A DNA stretch of 64,000 bases from Hyphomonas sp. (GTDB taxonomy: Bacteria; Pseudomonadota; Alphaproteobacteria; Caulobacterales; Hyphomonadaceae), in contig CP051229.1 in NCBI GenBank assembly GCA_017792365.1, positions 1,302,001 to 1,366,000 of the forward strand, in the 5' to 3' direction. Below, in pieces: positions 16,789-26,012 of this stretch. The notes below the pieces were generated by a model. That model was given only the letters and a program-made list of their open reading frames with translations, was not told the DNA's origin and searched no databases. The stretch's first letter is position 1, and every line of letters begins with the position of its first letter. Made by a program: the position numbers and the translations under genes.

Positions 16789-16816
16789 TGTTGTCAATTC
16801 ATGAAGGCTCCACGCC

Positions 16817-17578
16817 ATGCAACCCGCCATGCAAACCATCACCACCGAAATCGCCGACGGTGTCTTCCGCTTCTCGACATTCATCCCCGAGGTCGAGCCC
16901 AACGGGCTGACCTTCAACCAGTTCCTGATTCTCGATGACGAACCGCTGCTCTTCCACACCGGCATGCGCGGCCTGTTCCCGATGGTCCGCGACGCGCTCG
17001 CGCGCCTGATGCCGCCAGAGAACCTGCGCTGGATCACCTTCGGCCACTACGAAGCCGACGAGTGCGGCGCGATGAACGAATGGCTCACGATCGCGCCGAA
17101 CGCGCAGGTCGCCCACGGCATGACCGGCGTGATGGTGTCGCTGGCCGACCAGGCCATCCGCCCGCCGCGCATCTTGCAGGATGGTGAAGTCATGAATCTT
17201 GGCCGCAAGCGCATCCGCTATCTCGATACGCCGCACGTACCCCACGGCTGGGACGCCGGCCTCATCTACGAGGAAACCGAAGGCCTCCTGTTCACCGGTG
17301 ATCTCTTCAGCCAGTACGGAGAAGCCGCCCCGCTCACCGAAGGCGACATCGTCGGCCCCGCCATCGCCGGCGAAGACGTCGGCGGCTTTTCAGCGCTCAA
17401 TCCCAACATGGGCGCAACCCTGCGCCGCCTCGCAGAGCTCACCCCGCGCACGCTTGCCCTGATGCACGGCCCGTCCTTCACCGGCGACGGCGCCGCAGCG
17501 CTTACCGCCCTGGCGACCGACTACGACCGCCGCATGCACGCAACCGCAAGAAGCATCCTGTCGGGCCAGCCCGCCTAG
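16817..17578 (+). CDS. MBL-fold metallo-hydrolase (flavodiiron-like)
   Basis: 253 residues. The order of strands matches the metallo-beta-lactamase fold of flavodiiron proteins (NQFLILDDEPLLFHTG, then GHYEADECG in place of HxHxDH, then LDTPHVPHGWDAG and FTGDLFSQYG). There is no flavodoxin domain. The metal-site pattern H-x-E-x-D suggests a di-iron rather than di-zinc centre. It is likely controlled by the divergent TetR gene. The physiological substrate could be oxygen or NO, but this is inferred from the family only. Confidence 0.78.
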   Translation: MQPAMQTITTEIADGVFRFSTFIPEVEPNGLTFNQFLILDDEPLLFHTGMRGLFPMVRDALARLMPPENLRWITFGHYEADECGAMNEWLTIAPNAQVAHGMTGVMVSLADQAIRPPRILQDGEVMNLGRKRIRYLDTPHVPHGWDAGLIYEETEGLLFTGDLFSQYGEAAPLTEGDIVGPAIAGEDVGGFSALNPNMGATLRRLAELTPRTLALMHGPSFTGDGAAALTALATDYDRRMHATARSILSGQPA

Positions 17579-17698
17579 CCCGACAGCCATCATCCTGCCT
17601 GCGCCGCAACCGCTCTTTCTTGGCGCGTCAGGTGGCCTCCGCCGGTTGGCCCTGCCATACTTCGGCGGCAGACCCGGTGCACCAGCGCAGACAGGCTG

Positions 17699-18115
17699 AT
17701 GGCGAACAAACCCAAACTCCTCTCGGGCGGCAATCCGCAGATCCCCAAGGGCTACGGCGAAGAACCCGTTGCGGCCTATCTCGACGCCATGCCCGGCTGG
17801 AAACAGGACGTCGGCCGCAAGCTCGACGCGCTGATCACGAAAGCCGTCCCCAGGGTCCGCAAGGCGGTGAAATGGAACACGCCCCTCTACGGAGCGGCCG
17901 ACGAAGAGCAGGGCTGGTTCACGTCCTTTCATTGCTTCGACCGCTACATCAAGGTCACCTTCTTCAACGGCGCCAGCCTCGACCCGCCGCCGCCCGAAAC
18001 CTCGAAATACCCTCACATCCGCTACTTCCACATCCACGAAGCCGACGACCTCGACGAGAAGCAGCTCACCCGATGGATGAAAGCTGCCGCCAAACTGCCG
18101 GGAGAAAAAATGTAA
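17699..18115 (+). CDS. DUF1801 protein (first of pair)
   Basis: 138 residues with the DUF1801/YdhG-like pattern: VAAYLDAMPGW, a helix LITKAVPRVRKAVKWNTPLYG, then FTSFHCFDRYIKVTFFNGAS. These proteins share a fold with iron-chaperone frataxin-like YdhG, but their function is unproven. It ends in TAATG, overlapping a second DUF1801 gene. Confidence 0.8.
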   Translation: MANKPKLLSGGNPQIPKGYGEEPVAAYLDAMPGWKQDVGRKLDALITKAVPRVRKAVKWNTPLYGAADEEQGWFTSFHCFDRYIKVTFFNGASLDPPPPETSKYPHIRYFHIHEADDLDEKQLTRWMKAAAKLPGEKM

Positions 18116-18528
18116 TGCCGAACGCCGAACCCCATCCCTCCGAACTCATCGACGCCCGCATCAAGTCGCTCGACGACTGGCGCGGCGAAAAGCTCTCGCG
18201 CGTCCGCGAACTGATCCGCGAGGCCGCGCCCCACATCGAGGAGCAGGTGAAGTGGCGCAAGCCCACTAACCCCAATGGCGTGCCGGTCTGGGAATCCAAC
18301 GGCATCGTCTGCACGGGCGAAACCTACAAGGACAAGGTCAAGGTCACCTTCGCCGACGGCGCCGCGCTCCCCGATCCCAAGGGCGTCTTCAACGCCAGCC
18401 TCGACGGCAATGTCCGCCGCGCCATCGACCTCGCCGAAACCGACAAGCTCAACGCAAGCGCCTTCAAACGCCTCGTCCGCGCCGCCGTCGCCCACAACGC
18501 CGCCAAGAAAAAGAACCGCCCCAACTAA
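18115..18528 (+). CDS. DUF1801 protein (second of pair)
   Basis: 137 residues beginning in the stop of the previous gene (TAATG). The same fold pattern is present: LIDARIKSLDDWRGEKLSRV, EEQVKWRKPTNPNG, and DKVKVTFADGAALPDPKG. The two paralogues form a translationally coupled pair. Their sequences are clearly divergent, so this is an old duplication. Confidence 0.8.
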   Translation: MPNAEPHPSELIDARIKSLDDWRGEKLSRVRELIREAAPHIEEQVKWRKPTNPNGVPVWESNGIVCTGETYKDKVKVTFADGAALPDPKGVFNASLDGNVRRAIDLAETDKLNASAFKRLVRAAVAHNAAKKKNRPN

Positions 18529-18591
18529 CCCCCGCCGCGCCGGCCAAGGCGCAATGCCAACCCGAACGCGGCCCTTTGCAGAAACTCCCGA

Positions 18592-18770
18592 CGTCATTCC
18601 GGGCGAAGGCGCATAGCGCCGCAGACCCGGAACCCAGTCCATCGGACCAACGTCCAATTCCTCCCCGCTCATCCCGACGAAAGTCGGGATCCAGTCCTCA
18701 GGATAGAGCCGGGCGCAGCCCGACCGCATCTCCTCCAGCGCACCATGGATTCCGGCCTCCGCCGGAATGA
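18592..18770. repeat. Mosaic of palindromic intergenic repeats
   Basis: Three units in a row. One at 18592-18640 (GTCATTCCGGGCGAAGGCGC through CCCGGAACCCAGTCC) is also found inside gspG at 35954 and gspH at 36764. A hairpin ATCCCGAC/GTCGGGAT lies at 18670-18689. A hairpin ATTCCGGC/GCCGGAAT lies at 18749-18768. No gene is visible between 18529 and 19151 apart from these repeats. Confidence 0.8.
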
Positions 18771-19151
18771 GCGGTGATAAAAGATCTCTTGGATACCTCC
18801 CCATCAATCCAACACCCCTCCGCCCACACTACACTCCCCAAATCGCGTTTCACGAAGGGCAGGCCAACCAACCTGAAGCGCGTGGCGATACGTCTCCATC
18901 TGCGAGCCGGGTCCACACCACCCGGCAAAGCAGCACGGACAAACCGCCGCGGGCGCGCTGGCGACAGCAAACCTGAACTACGAACGACAACGACAAAGCT
19001 GAAGCCAGCGCCCCGCGCCCTTCACCCAGTTAACCTGGATCAACTCCCGACGCCGCTGCGTCGTGGAGTCCTTCAGCATGTCCGCCTCTGGACATCGGCG
19101 CGAACGCCCGCATCTTCCCGACCAGATCCCAAAGCCCAGCTCCCGGAAGAC

Positions 19152-20615
<1,464 letters not shown>

Positions 20616-20627
20616 CCGGCGGCGCCA

Positions 20628-21371
20628 TCACTCACACCCACGCAATCGGCGCGGGTCGGCTTTCATGTAGAGATAGTCCGGGCTGAAATCCGCGGTCTGC
20701 GTCAGCTGATCCCAGTCGAGGATCGAGTGCATGTTGCCCCGGCTCTGGATCAGACCCATGCGCCGCAATTCCTGCATCGTGCGATTGACGTGCACGCTCG
20801 ACAGCCCGGTCGCATCGCCCAGTTCAGTCTGCGTCAGCGGCAGCCTGAAGTCCGCCTGATCGGTCAGCCCCACAGCCTTCAGCCGCAGGAAGCACTCGCA
20901 GAACAGGTGCGCGATCCGCTCCAGCGCCGAGCGCCGCCCGATGTTCACCATCCACTCACGGATGATCGAACAGTCCACCAGCGTCCGCCGCAGCACAGCG
21001 TCACGAACGCCCGCATAGCGGTCGATCGCAGGCTTCAGGTCGTCATGTGAAATCAGGCCGACCCGCACCGGACTCAACGCCGTCAGGCTGTGATCCATGT
21101 ATGGCAGGTTCAGGCTCTGCAGGTCCGGCATGTCGCCGGGAAAATGGAAAGACAGGATCTGGCGCCGCCCATCGCCCGCCATCTTGTAGCGCGCCACCAT
21201 GCCAGAGACCACGATGCAGCTCTCGCGCACCCGGTCGCCTTCGCGGAAGATATCGCGATGCTTGTTCACGTCGCGGAACCGCAACGGCATAGCTCGCATC
21301 GCGGCGACATCCTCCGGCTGCAGGTCCACGAGAGACCGCAATTGGCGTATGAAGAGGTCGTGTTCGGGCAT
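20628..21371 (-). CDS. Crp/Fnr-family transcriptional regulator
   Basis: 247 residues from ATG 21371, which has AGGAG upstream. The cyclic-nucleotide-binding-like domain is recognisable (HRDIFREGDRVRESCIVVSG, ILSFHFPGDMPDLQSLNLP). A C-terminal winged helix follows with PLTQTELGDATGLSSVHVNR. FNR-type iron-sulfur cysteines are absent, so the ligand is unclear. This subtype is abundant in alphaproteobacteria. It converges on the VCBS lipoprotein gene. Confidence 0.88.
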   Translation of the reverse strand: MPEHDLFIRQLRSLVDLQPEDVAAMRAMPLRFRDVNKHRDIFREGDRVRESCIVVSGMVARYKMAGDGRRQILSFHFPGDMPDLQSLNLPYMDHSLTALSPVRVGLISHDDLKPAIDRYAGVRDAVLRRTLVDCSIIREWMVNIGRRSALERIAHLFCECFLRLKAVGLTDQADFRLPLTQTELGDATGLSSVHVNRTMQELRRMGLIQSRGNMHSILDWDQLTQTADFSPDYLYMKADPRRLRGCE

Positions 21372-21656
21372 AGCGCTCCTTGGCCTGTCAGCCGGGAGCA
21401 ATCATGTGACAAACGGCGCCGGCAACGCTTCATGCGCACAGGCTTTCAGGCCAGCAATAACATAGGACAGCGCGCACCGCTGTCTCCGGCCCGGTTTGTT
21501 TGCTGCGGCCTAACAGGTGTAAATGACAGAACGTCGCGCACGACAAATGGTTCGCGCTCGGGACCACATCGCGACCCGGCGCCATGTCGCGTCGCGCGGT
21601 CCCGATTGCATGTTTTTCACTTCGGGGCCGTCCTGGGGGGACGTGATGGAGTGGGC

Positions 21657-21884
21657 ATGGCGCGCATCGAAACGTTGGGCCGCGATCAGGCCGGCCCCGA
21701 CCATATGGACTGGGTTCTCGTAGAGACGCGCGACGGCCAACACATCATCTACAACTACGTCCAGGAGTATGCGCTGCTAGCCAGCTTCAACGGGAACTTC
21801 CGCACACGGAGCGAAGCCATCCGCGAGGCCGTGCTGATGGCCGATCACACGGGCGTCGAAACCGTCTTCGTCCGCGACGAGTGA
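21657..21884 (+). CDS. Small hypothetical protein
   Basis: 75 residues from ATG 21657. The pattern is compact alpha/beta: DWVLVETRDGQHIIYNY, then FRTRSEAIREAVLMADHTG, then VETVFVRDE. This recalls small DUF2188-like domains, but the match is weak. It is followed by a terminator hairpin, which supports it as a real gene. The 285 bases upstream hold no other gene. Confidence 0.55.
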   Translation: MARIETLGRDQAGPDHMDWVLVETRDGQHIIYNYVQEYALLASFNGNFRTRSEAIREAVLMADHTGVETVFVRDE

Positions 21885-21921
21885 CCCCGCGACAGGCCCA
21901 AAAGATTAGATCATCCGTACA

Positions 21922-21962
21922 CAGAAAAAGGCCGCCGCAACCTCCTGGCGACGGCCTCTTTA
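21922..21962. terminator. Bidirectional terminator hairpin
   Basis: AAAAAGGCCGCCGC, a short loop and GCGACGGCCTCTTT form a stem with A-rich and T-rich flanks on both strands. It sits between two convergent genes (ending at 21884 and 21988). Confidence 0.75.
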
Positions 21963-21987
21963 CATTCTTGCAGGTCAACGCCCGGCC

Positions 21988-22671
21988 TTACCCGGCTGGC
22001 GGCTTGCGCTCCCTCAGCACGAAGAACTTCAGGTGCGTGCGCTCGTCGCGATGCTTGCCGCCAAGTCCTGCGGAGAAGAACGCCGCAGCGGCGCCCGCCA
22101 GCAGCGACGCCGCCGTGATGAACGACGACAGCACCGTCAGCTTGCGCACGACTTCCGCCTCGCGCTCGTCCTGACCTTCGCCGGCCGCTTCAGGGTTCGA
22201 TCCCGCTTCCTCGGCCGCCGCTCGCTCGACGGTTTCGTCCAGCTCGCCCAGCGCGCTCTCGATCACCGTGCCTGTATTGTCCGATGCGGTCGCAGCGCCT
22301 GTCGCGCCGCCAAGGCCCACGAAGGCCAGTACGCCGGCGACGATCACGCCCGTGCCCCACACCAGCAATCCGTGCATGCCGTCGCGAACATCGACTTCAT
22401 GCTCGTCCGCGCCGACTTCCACCGAACGCAGGCGCCCGACGACGTAGCCGCCGATCGAGAAACTCAACAACTGCACCCACAGCAGCCACAGGCCTGCCGC
22501 CAGCGCAAACAGCGCCGCGTTCATGCCTTCGCCCTCGTAGGGTGATGTAACGCTGAGACCGAGACCGGCCCCGAACGCCAGCAGAATGAGCGCGACGGCG
22601 GTCGTCAGCACCACGCCCGCGAAAATGGCGCTCCAGTCGACGCGCCGATCGATTACGGAAACTTCCGTCAT
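21988..22671 (-). CDS. Conserved membrane protein (PhnA-like type)
   Basis: 227 residues with four or five hydrophobic segments: IFAGVVLTTAVALILLAFGAG, ALFALAAGLWLLWVQLLSF, LLVWGTGVIVAGVLAFVGLG and ITAASLLAGAAAAFFSAG. An acidic Glu/Ala-rich loop lies at about 145-180. The opening VDWSAIFAGVVLTTA recalls alphaproteobacterial membrane proteins often labelled PhnA-like; this is not phosphonate PhnA. Function unknown. Followed upstream by a tiny membrane peptide gene on the same strand. Confidence 0.65.
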   Translation of the reverse strand: MTEVSVIDRRVDWSAIFAGVVLTTAVALILLAFGAGLGLSVTSPYEGEGMNAALFALAAGLWLLWVQLLSFSIGGYVVGRLRSVEVGADEHEVDVRDGMHGLLVWGTGVIVAGVLAFVGLGGATGAATASDNTGTVIESALGELDETVERAAAEEAGSNPEAAGEGQDEREAEVVRKLTVLSSFITAASLLAGAAAAFFSAGLGGKHRDERTHLKFFVLRERKPPAG

Positions 22672-22702
22672 GGCAGTCTCTCCATTCTAGCGCCGGTCTG
22701 GC

Positions 22703-22777
22703 TCAGCCAAGCCCGACGAATGAGAGAATGGCCATCACGATGACGATGAGGCCGACGAGATAGATGATCGAATTCAT
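22703..22777 (-). CDS. 24-residue membrane peptide
   Basis: Reading from ATG 22777, preceded by GGGAGAG, it encodes a single hydrophobic helix (MNSIIYLVGLIVIVMAIL, then SFVGLG). It lies about 30 bases upstream of, and in the same direction as, the five-TM protein gene. Similar one-helix peptides of the form MN-IIYLVGLIVVV-A-LSF-GL occur widely in alphaproteobacteria, from memory. Stop codon TGA at 22703. Confidence 0.65.
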   Translation of the reverse strand: MNSIIYLVGLIVIVMAILSFVGLG

Positions 22778-22970
22778 GAGACTCTCCCGGAATGCCGCAG
22801 CCGGTCGTTTGCCGCCGGCGCTTGTGCCGTAATTACGTTCCGCCAGCACGCTGGTTCCCGCACGGGACTCAATTCCCGACGCCGGTCATTGGATTTCCCA
22901 ATGTCAGCGCCCATATTTTCAGGTCAGGAACAGCCCACACGCCCAGACACAGGATCACGGAGCGCACCCG

Positions 22971-23366
22971 ATGACCGACGCCCCCACGAAAGACGACCTC
23001 AAGAACAAGCTGACCGAAGAGCAATACGCCATCGCATGCGGCGAAGGCACAGAGCGCGCCTTCTCCAATCCGCTGAACAACGAGAAGCGTCCAGGCCTCT
23101 ACAAATGCGTCGGCTGCGGCGAGACGCTCTTCATCTCGAACCACAAGTACGATTCAGGATCGGGCTGGCCGTCCTTCGACCGCCCCGCATCCGATGACGC
23201 GCTCGGCACGAAGACCGACAACAAGTTCGGCATGACCCGCACCGAGGTCCATTGCGCCAAATGCGGCTCGCACATGGGACACGTCTTCCCGGACGGCCCG
23301 CGCGAAACCACAGGCCTGCGCTACTGCATCAACGGCGCAGTGCTGGACTTCCAGCCCGACGAATAG
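22971..23366 (+). CDS. msrB: Peptide-methionine (R)-S-oxide reductase MsrB
   Basis: 131 residues, full length for the family. Zinc is bound by Cys46/Cys49 (CVGC) and Cys95/Cys98 (CAKC). The catalytic Cys119 sits in GLRYCINGA, and SGSGWPSF and HMGHVF are the usual active-site loops. It reduces methionine-R-sulfoxide in oxidised proteins using thioredoxin. No signal peptide, so cytoplasmic. Monocistronic. Confidence 0.95.
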   Translation: MTDAPTKDDLKNKLTEEQYAIACGEGTERAFSNPLNNEKRPGLYKCVGCGETLFISNHKYDSGSGWPSFDRPASDDALGTKTDNKFGMTRTEVHCAKCGSHMGHVFPDGPRETTGLRYCINGAVLDFQPDE

Positions 23367-23383
23367 CGACGTCGAGGCGCATA

Positions 23384-23402
23384 CCCCTCATTAACCCCTG
23401 CC
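23384..23402. repeat. 19-bp sequence shared with 9921-9939
   Basis: Second exact copy of CCCCTCATTAACCCCTGCC. Downstream, at about 23469-23495, an 11-base unit CTCACACCTCA is repeated in tandem. Confidence 0.6.
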
Positions 23403-23592
23403 GGTCCCCTCGCGTGTGACGCAACCCGCGTCATCGGCGAGGGCGACAACCTGTGAACAACGCGCTTCGCTCACACCTCACTCACACCTCACTCAGCGGC
23501 GCCCGTTGGGTCACCCGACGAGTCACACCAGATACAGACGTGAACCCGCCCCACGCGGCCCCCGATATCGCCCGTCAGACGCCTGACGGCCC

Positions 23593-25752
23593 ATGAGTAG
23601 AGCGACCTTGCCGACGCAACAGGCAACACCCGACGCCCTTTCCGCGCCGCCCATTGCAACGCGCGACGAAACCCGCGTCATCGAACAGCACGGGCAGAAG
23701 CGTCTCGACCCCTACGCTTGGTTGCGCGCCGACAACTGGCGCGACGTGATGCGCGACCCGTCCGTCCTGCCGCCCAACATCCGCGCCTACCTTGAAGCCG
23801 AAAACGCCTTCACCAAGGCGCAGCTCGAAGACCCCACCGCCATCCTGCAGGCCGATCTCTTCGAGGAGATGAAGGGCCGCATCAAGGACGACGATTCCAC
23901 CGTCCCGCAGATCGACGGCCCGTGGGCCTACTACCGCCGCTTCCGCGAAGGCGGCGAATACCCCGTCTACGCGCGCAAACCCTCCGTTCTCGCCTTCGAA
24001 CCCGGCAACGAGGGCGAACAGCTGCTGCTCGACGCAGAAGCAATGGGAAAAGGCCACGATTACTTCGACTTGCGCACGGTATCTCACTCACCGGATCACC
24101 AGCTCCTCGCCTACGCCTTCGACGACAAGGGCTCTGAATTCTACACCATCCGCATCCGCGACCTCGAAACCAACGAGGACCTCGCCGAGGAGATCGACGG
24201 CGCCTACGGCGATTTCGTCTGGGGCGAAGACAGCCGCACGCTCTACTGGGTCGAGCGCGACGAGAACGCCCGCCCGGTCGCCGTCCGCCGCCGCCGTATC
24301 GGCGTTCCGGGCGATGACCTCGTCTACGCCGAACCGGACCCTGGCTTCTTCGTCGGCGTCCACAAGACCTCGTCGCGCGCCTTCATCGTCATCACCGCGA
24401 ACGACCACACGACCTCGGAATCGCACGTCTTCCCGGCAGACGCCGCAGAACCCGAGCCACGTCTCATCGCCGCCCGCGAAACCGGCGTCGAATACAGCCT
24501 CGTCCACTTCGACGACCGCTTCTGGATCTCGACCAACCGCGACAACGCCCTCGATTTCAAGATCGTCTCGGCGCCAGTCGACGCACCCGCGGCCAAAAAC
24601 TGGAAAGACGAAATCCCGCACCGCCCCGGCGTCCTGATCCTCGATCTTGATGCGACACATGAACATTTCACGCGTCTCGAGCGCGAGAACGGCGCCGAGC
24701 GCATCGTCATCCGCAACCGCAGTGACGGCGCCGAGCACGCGATCGACTTCACCAGCCCCGCCTATTCGCTCGCGCTCCACGCCAGCCACGAATGGCGCAC
24801 CTTCAAGCTGCGCTTCAACTATTCCGCGCCCGACACCCCGGCCCAGGTCTACGATTACGACATGGCCGCCCGCACCCGCATCCTGCGCAAGCAGCAGGAA
24901 GTCCCCTCCGGCCACAACGCAGACGACTATGTCGTCGAGCGCATCGACGCCCGCGCGCCCGATGGCGAAACCGTGCCCGTCACGCTCCTCCGCCACAAGT
25001 CGACGCCGGTCGACGGCAAGGCCCCCGTCCTGCTCTACGGCTACGGCGCCTACGGCCTCAACATTCCCGATGACTTCCGCACCGCGCGGCTCAGCCTCGT
25101 CGACCGCGGCTTCATCTATGCCCTGGCCCACATCCGCGGCTCCACGGCGAAGGGCTATGGCTGGTATCTCGACGGCAAGCTCGAGAAGAAGACCAACACC
25201 TTCACCGACTTCATCGCCGCCGCGCATCTCCTGATCAGCGCCGGCTACACGACGCGCGGCAATATCGTCGCGATGGGAGGCTCGGCCGGCGGCATGCTGA
25301 TGGGCGCCGTCGTCAACGCCGAACCCGAACTCTTCGCCGGCATCATCGCCGCCGTCCCCTTCGTCGACGTGCTGAACACAATGTCAGACGACACGCTCCC
25401 GCTCACGCCGCCGGAATGGCCCGAATGGGGCAACCCGATCGAGGATGCGGAAGCCTATGGACGCATCGCCGACTACTCGCCCTACGACCAGACCGGCGAA
25501 AAGCCCTACCCGCCCATGCTGATCACCGGCGGCCTCACCGATCCACGCGTCACCTACTGGGAGCCGGCCAAGTGGGCCGCGCGCCTGCGCCATGAAGCTC
25601 CGCACGCCGGCCCCTACTACCTCAAGATCAACATGGACGCCGGACACGGCGGCATGTCCGGCCGCTTCGCATCGCTGCGCGAAACCGCGCTCGACTTCGC
25701 CTTCGCTCTCGCCGCCGTCGGCAAGGCCCCGGGCTACCAGCTCAAGCGCTGA
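23593..25752 (+). CDS. ptrB: Oligopeptidase B (S9A serine peptidase)
   Basis: 719 residues. An N-terminal beta-propeller spans about 20-420 (starts HGQKRLDPYAWLRADNWRD). The C-terminal alpha/beta hydrolase carries Ser564 (MGGSAGGML), Asp650 (GGLTDPRVTYWEPAKW) and His685 (DAGHGG). The overall pattern and length match oligopeptidase B, which cleaves short peptides after basic residues. No signal peptide is evident. Intact frame. Confidence 0.93.
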   Translation: MSRATLPTQQATPDALSAPPIATRDETRVIEQHGQKRLDPYAWLRADNWRDVMRDPSVLPPNIRAYLEAENAFTKAQLEDPTAILQADLFEEMKGRIKDDDSTVPQIDGPWAYYRRFREGGEYPVYARKPSVLAFEPGNEGEQLLLDAEAMGKGHDYFDLRTVSHSPDHQLLAYAFDDKGSEFYTIRIRDLETNEDLAEEIDGAYGDFVWGEDSRTLYWVERDENARPVAVRRRRIGVPGDDLVYAEPDPGFFVGVHKTSSRAFIVITANDHTTSESHVFPADAAEPEPRLIAARETGVEYSLVHFDDRFWISTNRDNALDFKIVSAPVDAPAAKNWKDEIPHRPGVLILDLDATHEHFTRLERENGAERIVIRNRSDGAEHAIDFTSPAYSLALHASHEWRTFKLRFNYSAPDTPAQVYDYDMAARTRILRKQQEVPSGHNADDYVVERIDARAPDGETVPVTLLRHKSTPVDGKAPVLLYGYGAYGLNIPDDFRTARLSLVDRGFIYALAHIRGSTAKGYGWYLDGKLEKKTNTFTDFIAAAHLLISAGYTTRGNIVAMGGSAGGMLMGAVVNAEPELFAGIIAAVPFVDVLNTMSDDTLPLTPPEWPEWGNPIEDAEAYGRIADYSPYDQTGEKPYPPMLITGGLTDPRVTYWEPAKWAARLRHEAPHAGPYYLKINMDAGHGGMSGRFASLRETALDFAFALAAVGKAPGYQLKR

Positions 25753-25793
25753 ACCTCATCCTCCACTAGAACCTGAACCCCGCAACGCGATCG

Positions 25794-25857
25794 TCTCCCA
25801 ACAGACGGTCCGCACGGGTGATGCCGCGAGGCCACACCTCTCAACGGTCTGTTGAGA
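25794..25857. other. Inverted repeat after ptrB
   Basis: Arms TCTCCCAACAGACGGT (25794-25809) and AACGGTCTGTTGAGA (25843-25857) pair with two bulged bases. There is no U-tract. It may act as a weak terminator or be a repeat remnant. Confidence 0.45.
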
Positions 25858-25876
25858 AACGACGCGCGCAACAAAA

Positions 25877-25905
25877 CTGTCATCAAAGTGTGAGGCGGGT
25901 GTCAC
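25877..25905 (+). promoter_or_regulatory. Pho-box-like direct repeats
   Basis: CTGTCAT (25877), GTGTGAG (25888) and GTGTCAC (25899) recur at exact 11-base spacing with 4-base spacers, the geometry of PhoB boxes. The site lies 108 bases upstream of the beta-helix lipoprotein start. The middle unit is degenerate. Confidence 0.5.
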
Positions 25906-26012
25906 GGACCGGCACTAGCGCTCGCGTCGGGGATGGCGGACGCACGATTCACCTGCCTCCCAGTTTTTGTTCGGTTCGCTTCGGCTCTGAACTGTCCTTG
26001 AGGGAGACCAGA

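Noticed and set aside
18774-19151. N-terminal extension of the VCBS lipoprotein
   Set aside because: The frame is open upstream but runs through intergenic repeats. The lipoprotein signal and ribosome site place the start at 19152.
23469-23495. Short tandem CTCACACCTCA repeat as a regulatory array
   Set aside because: There are only two full copies, with no matching motif elsewhere, so no role can be supported.
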